28,273 bases of DNA from Clostridia bacterium (GTDB taxonomy: Bacteria > Bacillota > Clostridia > Christensenellales > Aristaeellaceae), in assembly GCA_016297535.1 (NCBI GenBank), contig JAEDGL010000013.1, positions 1-28,273 on the forward strand. Direction: 5' to 3'. Made by a program: the position numbers and the translations under genes. Of the stretch, positions 6,869-12,792 are shown piece by piece; position 1 is the stretch's first letter; each line of letters starts with the position of its first letter. The notes beneath the pieces were generated by a model that saw only the letters and a list, made by a program, of their open reading frames with translations, did no database searches and was not told the DNA's origin.

Positions 6869-7998
6869 CGCGCAAATACTGGCTGCAAACCATGGACCGC
6901 ATTGCCCGCCCGGTGCTGACGGCACTTTCGCAGGATGAGCTGCGCGCACGCATGCCCGTGCGCAGCCAATCATCCCGGGAGGATCGCGAGCAGTTTACCT
7001 ATCTGGAGGCCTTTGGCCGCACCATGGAGGGCCTTGCGCCCTGGCTGGAGCTGGAGGGTTTGCAGGGCGCGGAGGCTGCCATGCAGGCGCAATACCGTGC
7101 ACTGGCGCTACGGGCCATGCACAACGCCGTCACGCCCGGAGCAAAGGACGAAATGAATTTTTCCACGGGGTATCAGCCCATCGTGGACGCAGCGTTTCTT
7201 GCCCATGCCCTGATCCGCGCGCCCCGCCGCCTGTGGGGCGATCTGCCGGAGGCGGACAGGCGGCAGCTGATTGTTAAAATGAAGCAGACCCGCACCCGCA
7301 AGCCCTGTGTGAGCAACTGGCTGCTGTTTTCCGCGATGATCGAGGCCTTTTTGTACATGGCCGGCGAGCCGGACTGGGATCCCATGCGGATTGATCTGGC
7401 CGTACGCATGCACTTTGACTGGTACAAGGGCGACGGCTTTTTTGGCGACGGGCCGGAATTTCACATGGATTACTACAACAGCTATGTCATTCAGCCCATG
7501 CTGATCGATGTGCTGCGCGTGATGGCGCCGCAGGATGCCGACTGGGCGCAGATGCTGCCCAAAGCCATGCGCTACGGGGCGCACTACGCCACCTTCCTGG
7601 AGCATATGATCATGCCGGACGGCAGCTATCCGGTGCTGGGGCGCAGCAGTGCCTACCGCTTTGGCTGCTTCCAGATGCTTGCGCAGGCCGCGCTGCAGGA
7701 AATGCTGGAGGACGAAATCAGCCCCGCGCAGGTGCGCTGCGGCCTGACCGCCGTTATCCGGCGCGTGATGGCCTTTGACAACTTTGATGAAAACGGCTGG
7801 CTGGAAATCGGCGTTTGCGGCAGGCAGCCGGAGATGGGGGAGCGCTACATCAGCACGGGCAGCCTTTACCTGTGTATGGCGGTGTTTTTGCCGCTTGGCC
7901 TGCCGCAAAGCCATCCCTTCTGGGCAGATGGTGATCGGGACTGGACCATGAAGCGCATGTGGCAGGGCGAGCCGATGCGCTGCGAGCACGCGCTGTAG
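6865..7998 (+). CDS. DUF2264 domain protein, probable glycan-active (alpha/alpha)-barrel enzyme
   Basis: A 377-residue protein whose ATG overlaps the stop of the maturase gene (ATGA at 6865-6868), with GGGGG just upstream, so translation is coupled. The N-terminus has the DUF2264 pattern: a YW...M..I..PVL start, then a SREDREQFTYLEAFGRTMEGLAPWLEL stretch split around residues 32-58. Repeated aromatic and helix-forming segments follow, such as FDWYKGDGFFGDGPEFHMDYYNSYV and LGRSSAYRFG, as in (alpha/alpha)-barrel hydrolases or lyases. There is no signal peptide, so it should act in the cytoplasm. DUF2264 proteins have been linked to uronic-acid glycan breakdown (family knowledge, partly remembered). 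With the maturase this suggests use of sulfated or uronic glycans; the exact reaction is unknown. Confidence 0.8.
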   Translation: MTRKYWLQTMDRIARPVLTALSQDELRARMPVRSQSSREDREQFTYLEAFGRTMEGLAPWLELEGLQGAEAAMQAQYRALALRAMHNAVTPGAKDEMNFSTGYQPIVDAAFLAHALIRAPRRLWGDLPEADRRQLIVKMKQTRTRKPCVSNWLLFSAMIEAFLYMAGEPDWDPMRIDLAVRMHFDWYKGDGFFGDGPEFHMDYYNSYVIQPMLIDVLRVMAPQDADWAQMLPKAMRYGAHYATFLEHMIMPDGSYPVLGRSSAYRFGCFQMLAQAALQEMLEDEISPAQVRCGLTAVIRRVMAFDNFDENGWLEIGVCGRQPEMGERYISTGSLYLCMAVFLPLGLPQSHPFWADGDRDWTMKRMWQGEPMRCEHAL

Positions 7999-8053
7999 CA
8001 GTGCTGCGCCTGGCGAAAAAGTCTGCTGTGCAATCATTTCCGCCAAGACAGGC

Positions 8054-8089
8054 TTCCAAGCCCGGTGCCCATGTCCACCGGGCTTGGAA
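8054..8089 (+). terminator. Strong hairpin after the DUF2264 gene, possible terminator without T-run
   Basis: A perfect 14-base-pair stem (8054-8067 with 8076-8089) and an 8-base loop lie 56 bases after the DUF2264 stop and before the greA promoter. It is followed by TAAAAGCC, not a T-run, on either strand, so it may pause or insulate rather than terminate intrinsically. The rest of the 318-base gap (7999-8316) holds the greA promoter and its leader. Confidence 0.45.
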
Positions 8090-8150
8090 TAAAAGCCGGA
8101 TGGGCTGCCCGCAGTCTGAAAAGTGCTGTGGCGCTGCGGTTGTTTTATGA

Positions 8151-8179
8151 TTGACAACGGGGGAATGGGCGGATATAAT
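8151..8179 (+). promoter_or_regulatory. Perfect consensus sigma-A promoter for greA-lysS
   Basis: TTGACA (8151-8156), a 17-base spacer (8157-8173) and TATAAT (8174-8179) match the housekeeping consensus at every position. Transcription should start near 8186, giving a leader of about 130 bases before greA. A full match is rare and implies strong expression of the unit or control after initiation. Confidence 0.9.
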
Positions 8180-8185
8180 ATCGTT

Positions 8186-8316
8186 GTCTCTCTGCATCCG
8201 CAGAGGGAGGCGCCTTCATCGCCCGCCTGGCGGGACGGTGGGGCTTTGTATTGTTTTTTTGCGGATAACGAAATGAAAATGGAAAAACGGCTTGCCGTTG
8301 AAAGGAGTTACCCACC
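8186..8316 (+). promoter_or_regulatory. Structured 5' leader of greA
   Basis: The 131-base leader contains a hairpin CTCTGC-ATCC-GCAGAG (8190-8205), a small CCCG...CGGG hairpin (8222-8234), a T7 run near 8244-8250, and a hairpin AACGG-CTTG-CCGTT (8286-8299) ending one base before the AAAGGAG ribosome site (8301-8307). The last stem could influence ribosome access. No known riboswitch class was recognised, and regulation is inferred from the layout only. Confidence 0.35.
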
Positions 8317-8796
8317 ATGGCAGAGGAAAAGAAAGTGATTCTTACCCGAGAGGGTTACGAAAAGCTTGAAAAAGAGCTGGATTATTATGTAAGCGTGCGC
8401 CGCAATGAAATTTCCGAGCAGATCGCCATCGCCCGCGGCTTTGGCGACCTTAGTGAAAATGCGGAGTACGACGAGGCCAAAAACGAGCAGAGCCGTCTGG
8501 AGGCCAAGATTGTCGAAATGGAAAACACCCTGCGCAACTGCATCGTTGTGGAGGATGACGAGGTGCGCACCGACGTGGTCGGCGTGGGCAACGCGGTGAA
8601 GGTGTACAACGACACCCTCAAAAAGGAGCAGGTCATCACCATCGTAGGCGCCAACGAGACCGATCCCTCCAAGCTCAAAATCAGCTCCGACAGCCCCATC
8701 GGCGCGGCCCTGCTGGGCGCTCGCGTGGGTGATGTGGTGAACGTGGATGTTCCCATGGGCGTGATGAAGCTGAACGTTCTGGAAATCAGCCGGTAA
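8317..8796 (+). CDS. greA: Transcription elongation factor GreA
   Basis: A 159-residue factor that rescues backtracked RNA polymerase by stimulating cleavage of the nascent RNA. The start is the ATG at 8317 with AAAGGAG upstream. The N-terminal coiled coil (about 1-75) carries the tip motif GDLSENAEYDEAK, with the acidic tip residues D44 and E47 that act in the polymerase channel. The C-terminal FKBP-like domain ends with SPIGAALLGARVGDVV and a VDVPMG segment, as expected. The length equals that of typical GreA. The next gene, lysS, follows after 36 bases, a common neighbour in Clostridia. Both are driven by the perfect promoter at 8151-8179. Confidence 0.97.
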   Translation: MAEEKKVILTREGYEKLEKELDYYVSVRRNEISEQIAIARGFGDLSENAEYDEAKNEQSRLEAKIVEMENTLRNCIVVEDDEVRTDVVGVGNAVKVYNDTLKKEQVITIVGANETDPSKLKISSDSPIGAALLGARVGDVVNVDVPMGVMKLNVLEISR

Positions 8797-8832
8797 ATAC
8801 ATTTTGCCTTTGTACGTAAGGAGAGTTTACGC

Positions 8833-10332
8833 ATGTCCGAGACGATGGAAAATCAGAACCAGGAATTGAGCCAGCAGATGAGCGAGCAGGAGGCCATCCG
8901 CCGCGAAAAGCTTCGCAAGCTGGTGGAGGAGGGCCATGATCCCTATACCATCACCCGCTTTGACCGTACCCATACCTCCCGGCAGATTCTGGATAACTAC
9001 GACGCGCTGGAAAACCAGCAGGTCTGCATTGCGGGCCGTATGATGGCCTGCCGCATTATGGGCAAGGCATCCTTTGCCCACCTGCAGGATAACGACGGCA
9101 AAATCCAGATCTATGTCCGGCGCGACGATGTGGGCGAGGAAGCCTACGCCGCCTTCAAGCAGGATGATATCGGCGATATCTTTGGCGTAAAGGGCTACGT
9201 GTTCAAAACCAAAACGGGCGAGGTAAGCGTGCATGCCAACGAGATTGTGCTGCTGTCCAAATCCCTCAATCCCCTGCCGGAGAAGTTCCACGGCCTGACC
9301 AACACGGACATGCGTTACCGCCAGCGCTATGTGGATCTGATCATGAATCCCGAATCCAAGGATGCACTGGTCAAGCGCTCCAAAATCATCAGCGCCATCC
9401 GCCGCTATCTGGATACCCAGAACTTTATCGAGGTGGAAACCCCCGTGCTGGTGCACAACGCCGGCGGCGCGGCTGCAAGGCCCTTTACCACCCACTTTAA
9501 CGCCCTGGATCTGGATATGAAGCTTCGCATCTCGCTGGAGCTGTACCTCAAGCGGCTGATCGTGGGCGGCATGGAGCGCGTGTACGAGATTGGCCGCGTG
9601 TTCCGCAACGAGGGCATCGATACCCGCCACAACCCGGAGTTTACCCTGATGGAGCTCTACCAGGCCTATACCGATTACCACGGCATGATGGATCTGACCG
9701 AGAACATGTACCGCTATGTGGCCCAGGAGGTGCTTGGCACCACCACCATCACCTACAACGGCGTGGAAATGGATCTGGGCAAGCCCTTTGAGCGCATTAC
9801 CATGGTGGATGCGGTGAAAAAGTATTCCGGTGTGGATTTTAACGAAATCCACACGCTGGATCAGGCCCGCGCCGTGGCGGATGAGCATCACATCGAGTAC
9901 GAGAAGCGCCACAAGAAGGGCGATATCCTCAACCTGTTCTTTGAAACCTATGTCGAGGAGCACCTCATCCAGCCCACCTTCGTGATGGATCATCCCATCG
10001 AGATCTCTCCCCTTACCAAGAAAAAGCCCTCCAACCCCGAATATGTGGAGCGCTTTGAGTTCTTCATGAACGGCTGGGAGATGGCCAACGCCTACTCCGA
10101 GCTGAACGATCCCATCGACCAGCGCGAGCGCTTCGCCGCGCAGGAGGAGCAGTTCCGCCAGGGCGACGAGGAAGCCAACCACACCGACGAGGATTTCCTC
10201 AACGCGCTGGAAATCGGCATGCCGCCCACAGGCGGCATCGGCTACGGCATCGACCGCATGGTGATGCTGCTGACCGACTCCGCCTCCATTCGCGATGTAC
10301 TGCTGTTCCCCACCATGAAGCCGCAGAATTGA
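8833..10332 (+). CDS. lysS: Lysine--tRNA ligase, class II
   Basis: A 499-residue cytoplasmic enzyme that charges tRNA-Lys. The ATG at 8833 has AAGGAG about 10 bases upstream. Residues about 60-150 form the OB-fold anticodon-binding domain (GRMMACRIMGKASFAHLQD). The class II catalytic core follows: motif 1 near FIEVETPVL, motif 2 FRNEGIDTRHNPEFT (R258, E260), and motif 3 GIGYGIDRMVML (near 468-479). The TSASIRDVLLFPTMK-like ending typical of LysS is present as DSASIRDVLLFPTMK. The length is normal for bacteria. It is the last gene of the greA unit, and a terminator follows at 10466. Confidence 0.98.
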   Translation: MSETMENQNQELSQQMSEQEAIRREKLRKLVEEGHDPYTITRFDRTHTSRQILDNYDALENQQVCIAGRMMACRIMGKASFAHLQDNDGKIQIYVRRDDVGEEAYAAFKQDDIGDIFGVKGYVFKTKTGEVSVHANEIVLLSKSLNPLPEKFHGLTNTDMRYRQRYVDLIMNPESKDALVKRSKIISAIRRYLDTQNFIEVETPVLVHNAGGAAARPFTTHFNALDLDMKLRISLELYLKRLIVGGMERVYEIGRVFRNEGIDTRHNPEFTLMELYQAYTDYHGMMDLTENMYRYVAQEVLGTTTITYNGVEMDLGKPFERITMVDAVKKYSGVDFNEIHTLDQARAVADEHHIEYEKRHKKGDILNLFFETYVEEHLIQPTFVMDHPIEISPLTKKKPSNPEYVERFEFFMNGWEMANAYSELNDPIDQRERFAAQEEQFRQGDEEANHTDEDFLNALEIGMPPTGGIGYGIDRMVMLLTDSASIRDVLLFPTMKPQN

Positions 10333-10380
10333 GAAAGTGGTGTGGGGTAAGGGTTTGAGGACTTTCGGGTTCTGAAAATT

Positions 10381-10414
10381 TACGCCAAATACGCCATTTT
10401 GTACGCCAAATGGC
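10381..10414. repeat. Direct repeat TACGCCAAAT with an overlapping inverted repeat; att-like
   Basis: TACGCCAAAT occurs at 10381-10390 and 10402-10411, 21 bases apart. An inverted pair GCCATTT (10393-10399) and AAATGGC (10408-10414) overlaps it. The site lies between the lysS stop and its terminator, at the border of the region holding gene fragments. Phased repeats of this kind occur at attachment sites of tyrosine recombinases, so a past integration site is possible. No integrase gene is present in the window. Confidence 0.3.
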
Positions 10415-10465
10415 AATGAAAAAATATTCATATAGCGACGAAATGGAAAGGCCATGACTTTGAAA

Positions 10466-10499
10466 AAGCACCCTTCAGCGATGAGGGGTGCTTATTTTG
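10466..10499 (+). terminator. Rho-independent terminator of greA-lysS
   Basis: AAGCACCC (10466-10473) pairs with GGGTGCTT (10486-10493), closing a 12-base loop, and is followed by ATTTTG. It lies about 130 bases after the lysS stop. The stem of eight base pairs and the T-rich tail fit intrinsic termination on the plus strand. Confidence 0.75.
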
Positions 10500-10500
10500 A

Positions 10501-10731
10501 TTTGAGATCATTGAACATGTTTATTTTCAGCAGCTCGCAGAGCGGCTGTACACTCTGCCTGATTACGATTTCAGCCCGTCTTCTACCGGCTGCTGCCAAA
10601 GATGGAAAGCATTCCGCTTGTGCCAGCAATACAGATTTCACCCGGAGTATGGTCTTCTTATAGACCCGTACATTCGCGGATTCGTCAGTCCGCCCGCTAC
10701 GGCGAACATTCTAACCATGGGTATTTTGTAG
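10501..10731 (+). pseudogene. Open fragment without start codon, protein-like composition
   Basis: Between a TGA at 10498 and a TAG at 10729 the plus strand is open for 76 codons with no usable start. The first part reads like real protein, for example FQQLAERLYTLPDYDFSPSS and RWKAFRLCQQYRFHPEYG, with Trp, Tyr and acidic residues well mixed. After about codon 55 the frame runs into the structured minus-strand RNA and looks random. It may be a broken gene from a lost mobile element. I do not recognise the family, and the minus strand is also partly open here, so this is a weak call. Confidence 0.25.
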
Positions 10732-10945
10732 ACCCTTGGCCTATAGGCAACACAGTCTGCCTCCAGACCGCTTTCGGCCGCCGTTGGCGGCGGCTACGGT
10801 TGCTCTCAGCCGTTGTCGTGGGGCTTCGTACACCGGCTTTGCAGCCGATGCACGCCCACCGAGGGCAGGCGTTTCAGGGCGTTACCCCGTCATTCCGCCT
10901 GTCGAATTACCAGTTATCCAAACAACTGTATTTTGTTGTTTGTCC
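10640..10945 (-). ncRNA. Structured RNA resembling HEARO / IscB-type omega RNA
   Basis: The minus strand folds into several good hairpins: a 9-base-pair stem with a GCAA tetraloop (10830-10851, one U-G and one G-U pair included), a 7-base-pair GC stem with a CCAA loop (10777-10794), a 5-base-pair AGGCA/TGCCT stem (10745-10762), GGGT/ACCC (10719-10735) and GGTCT/AGACC (10651-10666), plus a 7-base-pair stem at 10920-10941. Short conserved-looking words occur in the order CGGGGTAAC, GGCTGCAA, GTACGAAGCCCC, GGCTGAGAG, GGCCGAAAGCGG, GGCCAAGGGT. From memory these resemble HEARO RNA, now known as the omega RNA of IscB/IsrB nucleases. No IscB gene follows. The limits are approximate, and the family is an inference. 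Confidence 0.45.
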
Positions 10946-10982
10946 GCTGACTTCTTACCGCCAGCGAACGAGTCGCACTCAC

Positions 10983-11144
10983 TCAGAAATCATCATCCAG
11001 ATAGCCGCCCAACCTGGCGACAAAATAACAAGCCTCATCCCTCAGCAAGAGATCATGGAAATACTGAGCCTGTTCCTGAATCATCTCATTTGCATTTTCA
11101 CAGGCATAGTACAGAGCATAGAGAAAATGAAATGGGTAAATCAT
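10983..11144 (-). pseudogene. Small minus-strand frame, likely C-terminal fragment of an unknown protein
   Basis: A 53-codon frame from ATG 11144 to TGA 10983, too short for usual gene finding. No ribosome site precedes the ATG. The first ten residues are hydrophobic and overlap, on the opposite strand, another fragment. From about residue 11 it looks like genuine protein: ALYYACENANEMIQEQAQ, then FHDLLLRDEACYF and the ending LGGYLDDDF. I read it as the tail of a truncated gene from a mobile element, just upstream of the structured RNA, but an intact small protein is possible. Family not recognised. Confidence 0.35.
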
Positions 11145-11297
11145 TATTTTACAAAAACAGAAAAAATGCTATGGATGTTTTCTGTAATTGGCATTGCTTT
11201 TGCTTTTTTACCGGGGTTGTTTTGTCCCGCGCTGTGGTTTTTTTCGTTGTTCTATGCTATAATATATACTTGGTCATCTATCCTGATTTTTCGGTGA
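11127..11297 (+). pseudogene. Possible N-terminal remnant of a PnuC-like transporter
   Basis: The plus strand reads 56 codons from ATG 11127 to TGA 11295. The start, NHYFTKTEKMLWMFSVIGIA, resembles the N-terminus of clostridial PnuC (nicotinamide riboside transporter), which usually begins with a YFTKTE...LW..SV pattern (from memory). After about residue 27 the match fades, and the operon promoter at 11255-11263 overlaps the end. No ribosome site is evident. I infer a decayed gene end left by deletion; chance similarity of a short hydrophobic stretch cannot be excluded. Confidence 0.3.
11255..11263 (+). promoter_or_regulatory. Extended -10 promoter for the acyl/glycan operon
   Basis: TGCTATAAT (11255-11263) is a perfect TATAAT with the TG extension one base upstream. 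The -35 region 17-18 bases before is poor (TGGTTT or GTGGTT), which extended -10 promoters tolerate. Transcription should start near 11270, about 44 bases before the first gene. It is the only good promoter found for the nine-gene operon. Confidence 0.65.
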
Positions 11298-11313
11298 AGG
11301 GAGCGTGCCGGGT

Positions 11314-12792
11314 TTGACGGTCAAAAAGGCGCAGCGGATTGTTGCCGCCCTCTGTGTGCTGGCGCTTGTATTGAGCACGCTGCCTTTGTACGCCATCGCC
11401 TTTTTCAATCATCCCTATTACGATGATTATGGCTTTTCGGCCCCGGTGCACCGCGCCTGGAAGGAAACGGGCGACTGGCGTGCGGTGCTTTCATCTGCCT
11501 GGCAATCCAGCGCACATACCTATCAAACCTGGCAGGGCACCTATACGGGCACGCTGCTTAGCAACCTGCAGCCCGGCCTGTTTTCCGAAAGGCTGTACTG
11601 GGTGGGCAACTGGTTTCTTCTGACGGCGCTGCTGGTGTGCATGGCGTTTTTTCTGCATACGGCGTTTGCGTGTCTGTATGTGGAAAGGTGGGCCTGCGTA
11701 AGCCTTTCCAGCCTTGCACTGCTGCTGATGATCCAGTTTATGCCCGATGTGGGAGAAGCCTTTTTCTGGTTTAACGGCGGCGTTGGCAATACGTTTGTCT
11801 ATTCGCTGCTGGCGCTGGCGGCGGCCGCGTGCATCCGGCTGTACCACAGCCGCGGCAAAGCCGTGGGGTGGACGCTTGTGCTGGCGCTGCTGGCGGTAGC
11901 GCTGGGCGGCGGAAGCTATGGCGGCGGGTTGTTCGCGCTTTGCGTGGGCGCTGTGGGGCTTGTGTGGCTTTTTGGCCGAAGGGGCGCAAGGCGCTGGCGC
12001 TTTGCATGGCTGTACGTGCTGCTGGCAGGGTGCTTTGCCTGCAGCATGATTGCGCCGGGCAACGTTGTCCGTGCCAGCTATATTCAGTATCACAGCTCCT
12101 TTATCAAAACGGTGCTGCAATCGTTCTATTTCGGCATTGCCCAGGCGGGAGGCTATCTGCGCCTGCCCCTGATCGCCGTAACGCTTGTGCTGCTTCCAGC
12201 GCTGTACCGGGCCGCCCGCAAAAGCCCCTTTTCCTTTGGGCATCCGTGGCTGGTGCTTGGGCTTGGGCTTTGCCTGTACTGCACGCAGTTTGCCCCTCCG
12301 CTGTATTCCATCGCATCCATCGGCGACGGACGGATTGTGAACACCTATTTCATCAGCTTTGTGGTGCTGTGGCTGTTTTATGCGTATTACCTGGCGGGTG
12401 TTGCGGCGCGCCGGGTCAGCCTGCCGCAGCTGAAGCCCCGTCAGACAGGCGCGCTGCTGCTGCTTGGCCTGTGCCTGTTTGGAACGGGGTGTCTGGCGTT
12501 CAGGCGTGCGGGGGACGTGCTCTATGGCGTGCAGAACCTGTCCGGCCCCAGCGCGCTGATCTCCATCGTAACGGGCGAGGCCGCGCAGTATGACCGGGAG
12601 ATGTCGGCCAGAGAGGCGCTTCTGAACGACGAAACCCAACCCGTTGTTACGCTGGAACCGCTCAGCGCCGTGCCTCGCGTGCTGATGGAGGACCTGATCA
12701 CGCCCAACGCCGTATACGATGTGCGCGAATCGCTCTGCCTGTATTATGGCAAGCAGGAGATTCGCATTGCGGGAGAGGAGGCGGAAAAATGA
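11314..12792 (+). CDS. DUF6056-type multispanning membrane protein, GT-C-like (first copy)
   Basis: A 492-residue membrane protein with about ten hydrophobic segments. I chose the TTG at 11314, 10 bases after AAGGGAG; the GTG at 11305 is one base from that site, and the TTG start aligns with the N-terminus of the next gene. A YYDDYGF motif (D37-D38) lies just outside the first helix, as the acidic catalytic motif does in GT-C glycosyltransferases. Other motifs shared with the neighbour are EAFFWFNGGV, APGNVVRA, LQSFYFGIA and GDGRIVNTYF. The last 85 residues are soluble. The likely role (inferred) is transfer of a sugar from a lipid carrier outside the membrane. The gene overlaps the next one by ATGA. 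Confidence 0.8.
   Translation: MTVKKAQRIVAALCVLALVLSTLPLYAIAFFNHPYYDDYGFSAPVHRAWKETGDWRAVLSSAWQSSAHTYQTWQGTYTGTLLSNLQPGLFSERLYWVGNWFLLTALLVCMAFFLHTAFACLYVERWACVSLSSLALLLMIQFMPDVGEAFFWFNGGVGNTFVYSLLALAAAACIRLYHSRGKAVGWTLVLALLAVALGGGSYGGGLFALCVGAVGLVWLFGRRGARRWRFAWLYVLLAGCFACSMIAPGNVVRASYIQYHSSFIKTVLQSFYFGIAQAGGYLRLPLIAVTLVLLPALYRAARKSPFSFGHPWLVLGLGLCLYCTQFAPPLYSIASIGDGRIVNTYFISFVVLWLFYAYYLAGVAARRVSLPQLKPRQTGALLLLGLCLFGTGCLAFRRAGDVLYGVQNLSGPSALISIVTGEAAQYDREMSAREALLNDETQPVVTLEPLSAVPRVLMEDLITPNAVYDVRESLCLYYGKQEIRIAGEEAEK

Noticed and set aside
8280..8338. Leader peptide frame overlapping the greA start
   Set aside because: A 21-codon frame exists from an ATG near 8273 but lacks a ribosome site and any regulatory codon pattern.
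8827..10455. 542-codon minus-strand open frame opposite lysS
   Set aside because: Antisense shadow with no motifs; lysS has all class II synthetase motifs on the plus strand.
10890..10930. TTCGACAGG-like start of a tmRNA on the minus strand
   Set aside because: The word resembles the tmRNA 5' end, but no T-arm, CCA end or tag-peptide frame ending ALAA was found within 400 bases.
10640..10945. Group II intron
   Set aside because: No domain V-like hairpin, no GTGYG start and no reverse transcriptase gene were seen.
10736..11317. 193-codon plus-strand open frame
   Set aside because: It crosses the structured RNA and promoter, has low-complexity composition and no ribosome site.
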